Part shown: one piece after another, positions 1 through 9,474 of the stretch
How positions within the stretch are numbered: the stretch's first letter is position 1
Layout: the number at the start of each line of letters is the position of its first letter
NCBI GenBank assembly: GCA_013054445.1
Contig: JAAMPI010001308.1
Span: 1 to 16,150 of the forward strand
Length of the DNA: 16,150 bases
Direction of reading: 5' to 3'
Source of the DNA: Cudoniella acicularis
Taxonomy: Eukaryota > Ascomycota > Leotiomycetes > Helotiales > Helotiaceae
Notes under the pieces: model-generated
What the model was told of the DNA's origin: nothing
What the model saw: the letters and a program-made list of their open reading frames with translations, nothing else
Database searches by the model: none
Position numbers and translations under genes: made by a program

Positions 1-1464
1 GCTCAGAGACCCCGCTTCACGTGACCCTTATCACATGCTTTCTCTCGATGTCGTTGGTGGCTGATTCAAGTGTTGCAAGTGAGTATCTCGCTGCGATAGC
101 ACAGACTACCCTCTATTGAGATGTGGAATCTTCGGTGGTGAAGTTCTGAGATGAGATGAGAATCCAACCTCGTGATTGATTCCCGGCAAGCCGGGCTTGA
201 AATGAAACGGAAAATGTTTAAGTGTGCGGGGTCTTGCCATGTTGGTTGCATCAGAACGGATCCTTCTGGGGCTCTGACTCTGAGCCTCTTATGCTTGACC
301 AGGATAGAAGCATGTCATTGGAGTTGGTGTTTCTTGCTTTTTTTGCTCGGTGCGTGCCGTCGTTGCCGTGGCTTTCCGGTGTGGCGGTATCTGCGGGTGC
401 TATGAACTCCAAGCGGGGTGAAGCCTTCGCCTGTCAAGTGTTGCGGATTGAGTGAGTGGTCGTTGTGGAGGTACGATGATTACATGCTTTACGTGATATT
501 CTTTACATGGAACTTGGCATAGCCTCATTCGTGCACAGGCTTTGACGATTGTACTAGGTTCTCTCAGTGCCCGTAAAAGGCTGAAGTTGCAACTCTACTG
601 ATTGATAGTGGGAATCTTGCAGGGCTGTGAAAATTGCTGCTATCAGAAATCGCATTTTATAGCTCACCAGGCTGACCAAAAACCTTTCCAACGTCTGCGG
701 CAATGATCAGAGTAAGTAAGGAGCTAGCCATGCTAAAATAAAACTGTGGTGCATCACAAAAAATGCATTTTTCTCCCATGTACTCGGTCGGGTATTTTCT
801 GGGGGCCGTACTCGATATCTAGCCTACCTAGGGTAGTGTTAAGAATACCTCACAGGAGCAAAATCACTCAACTTTATAAAGCGAATCTTATGAAAGGGCG
901 CGAAAAGAGACTAATCACTACGATATCTATAGGTTACTATCCTACTGTGAGCACCTTAACTTACCTTTAATAATTTCCACGGCCCTCAAGAAAAACCGGA
1001 CCGAGTATCATTTATTGCATTGCACGCTCGCTGGCTATTGTAGGTAGCGTTTATGACCGATTTCCTCCTTCCTAGGACTAGTAATTACCTGCTCATGAAG
1101 CCCCAAAACTCTTGGTACCCGAGATTCAACTCGAGGAGAGCCTCCCGGCAGCATTCTTAGCGTCCACCTCTACTCATTCTCGTTTTTCACGTTGTAGTCC
1201 GGCTCAACAACACCCTAGTTGATCATGTCATCACAGTGTGATAGCTCTAGATCGATGTCGCGGCCTGTCTCTCCAGTGTCGTACTGTCACGACAGCTGGT
1301 CATGTGATCGGATCACCTGACCATGGTTCGCTAGTTCGCCAGTTTCATACCCAGGGGACCGAATTAGTGAACTCGTGAACCGAGAAACCACCACCTATAT
1401 AGCGATATAGTTTTCCTTTGTAGAGCTGCGTGCTCAACTTCTTATATCTTAGCAAGATAACATT
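1..1464. other. No supportable gene
   Basis: Only short open frames occur here (up to about 80 codons), on both strands, with no recognisable domain and no consistent coding pattern. Small inverted repeats are visible: a 6-base arm pair with a 2-base loop at 182-195 and a palindrome-like GTGATC-G-GATCAC near 1305-1317. I see no transposon, RNA gene or telomeric repeat. Confidence 0.6.
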
Positions 1465-3171
1465 CTACATTGATCTGCTTGACACTTCAACGACGATTAA
1501 GCCCAAAGACTCACGTGATATTGAATACCACGTGACCACTGAACGGTACATGTACTCGAGGAGTGCTTGTCTGGCTTTCTGGATCTGGCGGTACTGCGAG
1601 CCCATGTCATCTACTGCGAACTTGAACAATTTCATGAACTCACGCAGCGAAAAAAAAGTGACATCCTTTATCCCATGATGATTCCACCAAGTCACTTGCA
1701 GTCTTCATAGCGAGTTCCCTCGGTAAACTTTTATAGGAGCGAGCGAAATTGGCTTGCATGAGTCTGAAAACACTCTTCGTCTCCTGCGGTACATCCCGGA
1801 CAAACGTCCTTGCATAATCCTCAAGACGAAGCAATACCTCGCCTGCATAATTCAAACACATAATAGAGGACCAAAGACCTGGAGCATGGTTACGATGTTC
1901 ACGAGCTGGGTCCAGCAAAAGACCAGTGCGTTTGAAGCTCTTGACAAATTCTGCCAGTTGTCGGGACTCACTGTTGATGCACCGATACTGGGACTCTAGG
2001 AATTCAATCACAACCTTGCGTGCAGCTATAAATCGTTTGAGGTTCATTTCTACACTAGCAAAGTTGGCATCCATAAGCGCTTTTTCGACAGGGTGTAGGC
2101 AATAAGGATTTATGTACGGGTTTTCAGGAAAGCTGTTATCATGATCCTCTGGCCGCCCGAAGCCGTCTTCGAGATCCAATAGCACGGTCTTAGCATACGG
2201 TGGCGCCATTTGTTGTTGGAGTCCCTCGTTTCTCTCAAATGACCTAACGTACCCCGCGAGCCTTTCGAACATCTTGAAAGTCAGATTAACAGGGATATTA
2301 CCGCATATCTCGGAGCTGATCGCTTGCACAACATCCGAGTCAATAGGAAACTCCTTATAACCATCGTCTGGGTGTCACAAGTCTAGTATCTCGCTAGCTA
2401 CCAGCGACCTCGCTTTGAAGCCACCTACACCACGAAGCAGTGTTAATGGCTCAAGAAGTTTTTAAGACTCAACTACTCATAACTCGTCCACGACGGATCC
2501 GCTGGTAGAATCACGATTTCAACCGAGCGTGGCGCGCTGGCATAGATGGCTCTACAGAAATGCACCAAGCCAGGTGGGCAAACATTTATAAATTCGTCAT
2601 CAACGCAAGAAGGCAACACGATTTTCCACCTGCGGACTCTCTTGAGGTACTTAACGTTCTCGAGACTTTCTTCTTTGAATGAGGTGCTGAATTCTTTTCT
2701 ATTCCATACCCTCGTGAGCGGCGTTTCCACATCTCGATCTTCTATGAATGATATTGTGGATGTGTTTTCGCCATAGAAAATTGGTGTGGCTTCAGCATGG
2801 ATTTGTCGACATGTGAGTGGAAATAGAGGGGGAAGACCTAGCTTGAGGGTTTCGCGTTCGTAAGCGTTTCAAATGTAAATGCCTTTGGTGCTTGACAATG
2901 CTTCATTGACGAGCAGCAGCTTATAGATTATATTCTAGACCTTGAGTAGTATTTTTCGGAGAAAGTAGCAGGTCTCATCTTGCTCTGTGATTCGATTGGC
3001 TGCTGCTCCTTGGATCTCCGTCATGTCGGGTGGGAATACATTCGCATCGCCTTCTGATGTCTCGATCTGGCCTGTTGCTTGGATATTGGTTCTGGCGATG
3101 ATCATCTCGTGGTAAGACATTGCTTTTGCTTCCTTTTCGGTACAGCTGGTCGACGTTTCTTTGGGAGACAT
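1465..3171 (-). pseudogene. Copy A: broken 2EXR-domain family protein
   Basis: This is a relative of the intact protein at 12110-14158, with the same order of parts. An acidic N-terminus starts at an ATG at 3171. The 2EXR region follows, with NIIYKLLL, CRQIHAEA and FYGENT still readable. Then come RRWKIVLPS, HFCRA and APRSVEI, and the helical C-terminal domain (NLTFKMFERL, RSFERN, LESQY, QYRQIQKARQ). It cannot be read through. There is a TAG at 2935-2937, a TGA at 2869-2871, a frame change between 2473 and 2455, a TGA at 2375-2377, and a second frame change at a run of eight A (plus strand) near 1650-1657, after which the C-terminus resumes to 1465. Similarity to copies B and D fades past about 1555, where a CACGTG hairpin lies. 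2EXR proteins are a large fungal family whose function is mostly unknown. Short introns could hide one break but not all of them. Confidence 0.8.
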
Positions 3172-3770
3172 CGCTTCTGTTCTATTACTGACTTCTTGAT
3201 CAATCTATGGTTCTTCAATGGCAACTTCAACTCTCAACTTTTGCTGTGGACTAGGAATCCTTACCTCTTGTGGTGGCATCATGTTCTCTCCATTCGACGA
3301 GCATTGCCGACCGTCCCAATGGATCGAAGAAATCGGATTAGAAATTGAAGATGACTGCACTGACACCCTCCTTCAATGTATTTGGAGGGTGAAAATCGAG
3401 ATTGAGGCTCGGGTTGCGACGATATGGTCAGGAAACCGTTTGGGAGGGCCAGGTGGAAGCCAAAAGTGAAAAGCGAGATTCCACTTCCAAGACTCTGTGT
3501 GCTTATCTGCGAGAAGGACAGCGAAATCGAGAACTTGAGTCTTGGAATTCGTGACTTGGGAAGTAATCGCAGATGTAGGAAGGTGACTGAGATAGTGGAG
3601 AGGTCCGAGAAGATGTTATGTTGTTGAGTTGTTGCTCAGCGCGCTGAGCCGAGTTGTGCAGAGTTGGAATTGAATCGGGATTGAGTGGAGACGAAGATCG
3701 AGGTTGAGGTTGAAGTTGAACATGTGGGAACTCTAGCGTCTAGCACGCCCCTGAACGAGACTCCTTTCTT
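3172..3770 (-). promoter_or_regulatory. CT-rich leader/promoter region of copy A
   Basis: Read on the minus strand, this stretch is rich in C and T, with many TCAAC/CTCAAC units and a run like CAACTCAACAACATAAC near 3610-3630. That composition is typical of fungal promoters and 5' leaders. A GTAAGG donor-like site lies near 3263-3268, so a small upstream exon is possible. The plus-strand open frames here (3079-3627) look like antisense shadows of the repetitive purine strand. The assignment rests on composition and on position directly upstream of the copy A ATG. Confidence 0.4.
3634..3649. repeat. Perfect 16-base palindrome
   Basis: GCTCAGCGCGCTGAGC equals its own reverse complement. It lies about 460 bases upstream of the copy A ATG, within the CT-rich leader. 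It could be a dimeric regulator site or chance; nothing in the sequence decides. Confidence 0.6.
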
Positions 3771-4045
3771 CACTATAGCTTATTGATTTCAGATACGATT
3801 GCTTGGTCACTTTGGTTTTTCAGATAAGTTTTATTGATTTTGACGATACAGGAAACTAAAAAAGCTATTCGGATATGGCAGCACAGTTACTTTTCTGCTA
3901 GAGCGGTGGCACGGCTAAAAGTCATACCGTTTCTTGATACCACGGCGCATACCACCTCCCTTTCGTTTGAGATCACCGACTAATTAGACATACAACAGAA
4001 TTCCTTGCACTTGGGTTCTCCGCTTTTTCCTTCATGCCTTGCCAC

Positions 4046-4984
4046 TCAGATATTCCGGGGATTCTCCGCCCCTATTTCTGGCTCATTCACGTCCCAATTG
4101 ATACGTTCATCGCATCGATGTAACTCTAAGTCGATGTAGATGTTGTTGGTATCCATGTCGTCAGCAAATAAAGTTTTTCTCGTCTTTCGTATTTGCAGGC
4201 ACTACTCATCCATGTCGTCTATCACTTCCCTGAACATATCGAGAAAAGACCGCCTCCAGGATCTGGCTAGGGTGTCATTCATTTCGCGTGCCTCCTCTAG
4301 CCAGCCACTCATCTTCTTAAGTAACATCTCTCGAGTGAGTGTGGAATAGAATATCTGGATCTGACGTTGCATGCCGCGAAATGCCACTCTAGTTTCTGGT
4401 GCTAGATCTCGGTAGAATGCATTTGCGTAATCCTCCGCGACAATCATCAATTCCACAAGACAATTCCGAGGACAGCGTCCAGTATTCTCAGTATCAAGTA
4501 CCTCGCTCGGTCGTTTAGCAGCTTTGATGAGTTTTGCCGCTCTCGACGCAGCAGCTGCTACCCGCTGATATTGAGGCTCCAGGCGCCGGAGGACGATAAC
4601 GCGAAGCTCGTAGAAATCTTTTGGATCCTCAGCTGTGCTGTATCGAACGGCTATCCATAGTGCATTCTCTACACAGTGTGGCTCTCTTCCTCTGAAAGGA
4701 TTTGGGGGTCGCAAGTGTCCTTCCATTTCTACGATTTCTTGGGACCAAAATGGTTCTTCGGGAAATTTCTTCACCGAGTCCACGTAATCGGGCGCCATGT
4801 CATCTTTAAAACAAGGGTGTCTTTCGAAGAATTGTGGGTAGTCTGTGAGCCTTTGTACTATTTTGAATACCAGATGAACGGGACTGTTGCCTTCCGCTAG
4901 GGACTTCGTTTTAACAATATCACCTAATGGAGCCTTCTGGACTGAACTGCCACTCTTTCCATTCACAAAACCTTTTCTACCCCT
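4046..4984 (-). pseudogene. Copy B: truncated C-terminal half of the 2EXR family
   Basis: An open frame of about 255 codons begins without a clear ATG (GTG at 4966, first in-frame ATG near 4799). It matches only the C-terminal helical domain of the intact copy: GNSPVHLVFKI, QFFERH, FKDDMAP, RRLEPQYQRVAAAAS, AEDYANAFYRDL, IFYSTLTREMLLK and VIDDMDE. The frame stops at a TAG (4202-4204). That TAG aligns with the Gln of DDQYLAIRK in the intact copy, and matching sequence continues in the same frame afterwards (LQIRKTRKTLF, then RCDERINWDVNEP) to a TGA at 4046-4048. The simplest reading is a CAG to TAG change. No 2EXR domain is visible upstream; the frame meets a stop just above 4984. It is a truncated duplicate, unless this half-protein is used alone. 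Confidence 0.75.
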
Positions 4985-5514
4985 AAACTAGGCATTGAAA
5001 TAAGGGACCTTTTAAAGGATTTTCAACGGCGCTAAAGTCTCGCGCAGCCAATTTCATGGTACCCTGTTTTCGATGTTATCAACCACCACTACGACTTCAG
5101 ATCATCAGGTGGATCATCTAAAGGGCCCACATTTGATCGGTGTGCACTTTTTCAGCTTGCCACCTTACCTGCCTACGTGCGTCGTGGCGCTCGCCTCGAG
5201 TGTCCAACTATAATAATATATCTTTTGACATCTAATAACCCAAATGCACTTCTCTTATCTACGCGTGCCGTATCAATAAGCGCGGCGGTACTTGGAACAG
5301 TAAGCGACTTAGTCTCAGGGACCAGGTCACATGTATTAGGTTAGCTTAAACCTAATTAAGGAATGTTTTATCCTTAGCGCCTCTATATCTATTTTCAGGA
5401 AAACAAATTCTTATATAGACCTTTATAGTGACGCGCAACTGCTTTAATCGAAACCACTATAAAAGCGCATTTTACGTGTCTCCCCCCTAACTGTCCTATA
5501 TATCTAACACTAAA
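4985..5514. other. Gene-free spacer with an inverted repeat
   Basis: No coding sequence is recognised. The second half is AT-rich with many TATA-type runs and probably includes the 5' flank of the Tc1-like remnant that follows. A perfect inverted repeat with 8-base arms (ATTAGGTT/AACCTAAT) and a 6-base loop lies at 5335-5356. The arms resemble the telomeric unit, but there is no array. Confidence 0.5.
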
Positions 5515-6036
5515 ATGCCACCTCAACGCAATCCTCTCGGTCCTAGCTCTAGCAATCGACAACCTTATATGTATTTCTCTCTATACTATAGAGGAGAGAT
5601 CGTATACACCGCGCGTTTTAGCTTATCTCCTACTAAGATCGTAACAGGTATAGGATTTAACTGCTATACCGTGCGATATACCTCCGAACAAGACCTAGAA
5701 CACGTCAAAGATAAATCGCTATCGAAAAAGCCTGGGAACAAGTTATATACCAAAGCAGAGGAACGTTTACTTATATACTATGTTCGAAATAACCTAGAGG
5801 ATACTTATATATAGCTTATCCTAGCCTGTAGACTCTCCTATAAGAGACGTACCGTCGCTTCTATCCTCGAGCGCTATTATATCACGAAATAGCATACTAT
5901 ATACTAGCTGTTCCTTATAGTGTTATAGCTCTACAAAGGCACTAGGGGCCCTGACGTCACGTAGGGACGTATTTGCAAGAAGGTGCTGTATTACGAAGAA
6001 ACTAAGCTAAGGAGAGAAGAAGAGACGTGGCCCTGA
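5515..6036 (+). pseudogene. Tc1-like transposase remnant (N-terminal HTH part)
   Basis: The reading frame opens with an ATG, and the first 99 codons look like the N-terminal DNA-binding part of fungal Tc1/mariner-type transposases. A first helix-turn-helix covers about residues 18-60 (RGEIV, SLSPTKI, TVRYT). A linker (KSLSKKPGNK) leads to a second helix-turn-helix (YTKAEERLL, YVRNN, DTY, then RRTVASILERYYITK after the first stop). The same frame carries five TAG codons (first at 5812-5814) before a TGA at 6034-6036. The expected DDE catalytic core is not recognisable, so the element is decayed and truncated. All stops before the end are TAG, and tyrosine codons are frequent; both fit C-to-T and G-to-A decay by RIP. 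The family call rests on remembered similarity of the HTH region. The part after about 5900 is uncertain. Confidence 0.65.
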
Positions 6037-6446
6037 AGGGGCCTTATATATATAGGAGGTGAGTGCTGCTAAGCGAGGGCACGTGATAAAGGGTCAGGGG
6101 CCGCGTCGCAGGCTCCTGTCGCATATAGCACCACACTGTCTGAGTCTCCTTAGTCGTAGGACTGTGCGTTGCACCAGATCTGCGACAACTGGAAGACGCG
6201 CGCCTACAGTACAAGCCAAAGCTTTGAATTATTATTAAGCGATTAGTCAACTTTTTGGGATGCATGTTAGATCATGCATTCGTTTCGCACGACCATGGCA
6301 TCAGGCTCAGCCGCCGTTTGCCTAAGGCGATGTGAGTGCAGCCTAGATTCAACCTTCACTAAAGTCATCAAATAATTTCGAATCCGTACAGACTCTGCAA
6401 CAAATATTTACTGAGAATCCATTTCCTGAAGTTCTCGAAATCTGGT
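6037..6446. other. Gene-free spacer
   Basis: No gene is recognised. It begins just after a small GC hairpin (GGCCC/GGGCC, 6029-6043) at the end of the transposase frame. A CACGTG site lies near 6080. A perfect inverted repeat ATGCATG/CATGCAT with a 6-base loop sits at 6260-6279. The minus-strand open frame at 6044-6265 has no recognisable content. Confidence 0.5.
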
Positions 6447-6780
6447 TTGACGCGTCTTCTAGAACGCAACAACGCTGGCCAACTTAGCCTGACCAAGGGC
6501 CTTATTGGCGACGACATTCCTAAATATTCTATACTTTCGCATGCATTGGGAGCAGAGAAGATTACCTTTAGAGACCTGATAAATGGGACCGGTAAGAGCA
6601 AGGCTGGTTACGACAAGATCCAGTTTCTGTGTGCAGCCGACTGCCAACGCTGGCCTACAATTCTTCTGGGTAGGCACTTGCTATATCGATAGGTGAAGGG
6701 GCGCTGAGCTTCAGGAGGCTATCAACCCAATGTTTCGCTAGTACCAGAATGCGGCCAAATGCTACATCTACCTATCATGG
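6447..6780 (+). pseudogene. Heterokaryon-incompatibility (HET) domain remnant
   Basis: The first frame reads as the start of a HET-domain protein: RLLERNNAGQLSLTK, GDDIPKYSILSHALG, ITFRDLINGTGKSKAGYDKI. HET proteins typically read ILSHTWG here, so this is the first HET block. The initiator position is TTG rather than ATG. Near 6624-6627 the match moves to another frame (LQFFWVGTCYIDR, the second HET block, usually FWVDTCCIDK). It continues through a TGA (6694-6696) and a TAG (6739-6741, where the family has Trp) to AELQEAINPMF and YQNAAKCYIYLS. Similarity stops at about 6780, so the rest of the domain is missing. HET proteins control vegetative incompatibility and programmed cell death in ascomycetes. 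This copy has lost its start, frame and 3' part and should be inactive. Confidence 0.85.
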
Positions 6781-6887
6781 GAAGGCAATCTCGTGTTCTG
6801 CAAAGGTTAGAAATGTTCTCGGCTCTCATTACCCTTTGGCTTCATCTTCCGTCTTGAAGGTCGCACGGGCTCTAGCTCGTGCAGACC

Positions 6888-8302
6888 TCATTCGTGGCCA
6901 TTTCCACCACTGCCGATCGACTCCCAATTCGTGATCAAGAACCAGGCAGTAAAAACAAGAGCAGTGGATGGAAGTGTGAAAGCCCAATATATCCAAAATT
7001 TGTCTTGAATAACTCCTGGCTTGTCCCATTGCAACGACGGGACCGCGAAAAGAGCTGCAAAGAACGTCGCTGGCAAGAATGCCATTGTCATGACAGCGAC
7101 AGTCTTCATTGCAGAGCTGTCTTTCTTCATAGCTTGAGCGAGCTGCTTGCTTGCATCTGCCAGTTTGATGTTTGCAATCGCGTCTTTATGGGTTAACAAA
7201 CCGAAAAGCTGAAGCCTGTTAGATTGAAGGGAAGACTTGAAAGAGGAAGCAGAAACGTACTACTGAAGACTGATTTCTGGCTCTTTCTTGGAGATACCTG
7301 ATATACGATTCCGCAGACTTAATTTGGCCCTGCAGCGTCGGCACAAGTAATTGGAGAGCCTTTGCGCTTGTGTCATAATTACAGCGATCAAAATCTTGAG
7401 CCAAGCGACTGCTATCAATTTTCTCGAGCAAAAATGCTAGGAGTGAACTTGCGATTTCCGCATGGCGAGAATTATTGGCGAGATCGACAAGACAGCCCCC
7501 AACCATTCCGGAAGATTTGGTTATTTGTGTAATATCATCAGCCTGTCTTATCAGCCTATCTCTGACACAATGTGCTCTTGTCGCTTCAAGCCCTCCATGG
7601 CCGTGCGCTCTGGGCGATTCTGATCCCCAAGCACCATGTCCTGTACTAGCTTCAATACTTCGAATAAGTCTGAGCTGCACTAGGATATACTCGTCAACGA
7701 ACTGAATGATGTGAGCACTAGCAATAAATGCCAGCAAGCCAGGCGTATAGACATAATTCTTGTAAAGCTGGAGGATATTTTGAAATTGGTGGAACGTTTC
7801 TTCGTCATTATGCAAGCCGCTGCTTCTTCTAGTGAGCAATATAGCCCTTGTTTTCAAGCTCCTCGGGTTGAAAAGACCAGACTAAAACGTAGAGGACGGT
7901 TCCGAGGAAGAATGAAGATGATGAGTGGTTACTAGAAGATCTAGTAGCTTCAAAGCGATGAAAGCCGTAAGAGTTGCGACTAATTAGATAAAGTATATAT
8001 GCTTCGATTTCAAATAGTTGAAAGATTTCCATGAAAAGGCCATGGGAGATGTTAAGAGTTTCGTTATCTTCCCGCTGGATTCGGACGACCTTCAGTGTAG
8101 CCCCCGTATCTTCCCCATTCCCTAGCGGTGTCGCATGATCCAATGTAGCCACCAAATTTCTAGTTTGAATTTTGACTACTTCATATGACATGTCTTCCGA
8201 GGGAAAGGCAGATATATTAATCAAGTCGATTGGAGAGTTAGCTTGATTGAATTGCTGCTCCTGCTGAAACAATGCCCTCGCAAGTTCCTGAAGCCCTTCC
8301 AT
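6888..8302 (-). pseudogene. CorA-like two-helix membrane protein, one frameshift
   Basis: Exon 2 (6888-7208) encodes two membrane helices: one spanning AVMTMAFLPATFFAALFAV and one in FWIYWAFTLPSTALVFTAWF. This is the C-terminal layout of fungal CorA-like proteins; the GMN motif of true CorA magnesium channels is not seen. Exon 1 (7261 upwards) holds the long helical cytoplasmic part, ending in YIRYLQERARNQSSV. The exons join in phase across a 52-base intron. The N-terminus starts with ATG at 8302 (MEGLQELARALFQQ) and runs through FFLGTVLYVLVWSF to about 7850. There the frame must change by one base to continue into AILLTRRSSG; the two frames overlap only at 7829-7857, too short for an intron. 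This means either a recent pseudogene or an assembly error. Upstream, the same frame stays open for some distance except for a TAG, so the true start could be further upstream. Confidence 0.75.
7209..7260 (-). other. Spliceosomal intron in the CorA-like gene
   Basis: On the minus strand the intron starts GTACGT and ends TTCAG, with CTAAC about 10-15 bases before the acceptor. It is 52 bases long, a normal size for a filamentous ascomycete, and its removal joins the exons in phase 0 between Val and Leu (QSSV, LFGLLTHKDA). A nearby alternative acceptor (AACAG) would change the frame. Confidence 0.75.
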
Positions 8303-9205
8303 CCTAGAGGGGTGCGCTAGTAGATATATGGGTGAATGTGCCGTAGGCAGACGCGTGGAAGATGCCTATGGAGGTGTAGATATCGGCGGAGGATGGGGAG
8401 TTTCCGGGGAAGCCGTTGGTGTGGTGAAGATGTTAGCAGAGATTGGGAAGACGCTAGTAGAGGTATATATGTTAGGGCGGATTGACGAAATGAAAGGGAA
8501 GGTGTAGAGGTTGGCAGAGGATAGTGATGGTTCTAGTGTCAACCTGCCGGCCGCTTGCTGCGGACTGGTTCAAATTAATGCTTGAGGCGATAATGATGTG
8601 CAGCCACAGTGAGGGGGCGGTGGCGCAGCAGCTCTACGAAGAAGAAATTAGAGCCGAGAACATTTCTAACGTTCACGTACCATGAGACTTCTCCCCATAG
8701 AAATATGTTACCTTTCTCTAACTATAGTATTTAAAAACACATCTAAAGTGTACTAACTATTTATGTTTAATCGTGCTTGAATTTTAAGCGACAAGAATAT
8801 TATTAACGTACTGTAATTCTTGTAATACTATTCAATTCAAGAAACTATTAACGATATTCCCTTCTTTAACTCCTCTAATACAGCACCGACCGTACGTTCA
8901 CTCGCACCGTACGGATGGGAATAACATATGTTGGATTTGACCGTACCGATAGGGAGTACGCGATATGCTTGTAATAAGGTGGTCGAGATACAGTTTCCCT
9001 TCTTCCACTCCATTGGAATACCAAACAACAGCTTCAGGAAATATTACAGAACAAGGTTCCGCCGTACGCCGCCAGACGATCGACAGATTGGAATGGGCTG
9101 GACAACGAAGCCTAGTCTCTGAAGAAGTGGCAAGAAAGACCCTGCTGGCAGGTCATCGTAGCTAGGCTCCGTGTTGGGTACCCATAGGTAATCGTAGGTA
9201 CCTAA
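8303..9205. other. Non-coding stretch with CCGTAC repeats
   Basis: The part next to the CorA-like gene is CT-rich on the minus strand, with loosely repeated units around TATCTAC and ACCTCTAC, like a 5' leader. Between 8890 and 9070 the motif CCGTAC recurs (about five times), including two copies of ACCGTACG near 8888-8915. Open frames on both strands at 8837-9165 overlap one another and show no family I recognise. An inverted repeat CAAGAAT/ATTCTTG lies near 8792-8822. Confidence 0.45.
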
Positions 9206-9224
9206 ATAGGTAAGAGTTACCTAT
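9206..9224. repeat. Short hairpin ATAGGTAA/TTACCTAT
   Basis: There are perfect 8-base arms with a 3-base loop. It sits in a stretch with other GGTACC/TAGGTA palindromic units (9176-9205) and directly before an AT-rich inverted repeat. It may belong to the edge of a mobile element. Confidence 0.6.
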
Positions 9225-9230
9225 ACACGT

Positions 9231-9295
9231 GATTTTTATTTATATAGAAATTTAAATATATTTTATAAATAAAAGATATAATTATAATAAAAATC
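9231..9295. repeat. AT-rich inverted repeat
   Basis: Perfect 10-base arms, GATTTTTATT and AATAAAAATC, flank an almost pure AT core. The core pairs only partly. Such composition next to a decayed transposon fits RIP-type erosion or a miniature-element remnant. Confidence 0.6.
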
Positions 9296-9328
9296 TGTAA
9301 TGCAATGGCGTCGGAGGTCTGTGTCATC

Positions 9329-9385
9329 AGCCGAAGCCACGTGATAGTCACGCAACTAGTCACGTGGCACGGGCGGACTTCGGCT
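9329..9385. repeat. Nested inverted repeat with two CACGTG sites
   Basis: Outer arms AGCCGAAG/CTTCGGCT (9329-9336 and 9378-9385) and inner arms CCACGTGA/TCACGTGG (9337-9344 and 9360-9367) form one interrupted hairpin, with 10 extra bases on the right side. The loop carries a second direct copy of TAGTCACG. The word CCGAAGTCC, read on the minus strand at the right arm, recurs at the element edge near 10061-10069. This may therefore be part of a transposon terminus. Confidence 0.65.
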
Positions 9386-9474
9386 GCAGTGCATTCTTGC
9401 CTTATATAGCGTGCTAAGCGTATTCCCCCTACGGGTGAATACTATGGTCTTTTGGCCCAGCGGGCAGTGCGATC

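Noticed and set aside
16..40. Similarity of TGACCCTTATCAC to the reverse strand near 6080-6097 (TGACCCTTTATCACGTGCC)
   Set aside because: The match is short and imperfect, with no flanking homology; possibly a shared element end but too weak to call.
3079..3627. Three overlapping plus-strand open frames (3079-3348, 3218-3469, 3424-3627)
   Set aside because: They lie antisense to the leader of copy A, in purine-rich repetitive sequence, and show no domain.
5335..5356. Telomere-like words ATTAGGTT/AACCTAAT
   Set aside because: There is one hairpin only and no tandem TTAGGG array, so no evidence of a telomere.
8837..9165. Open frames on both strands
   Set aside because: Short, mutually overlapping and unrecognised. 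I looked for the missing C-terminal half of copy C here and did not find it.
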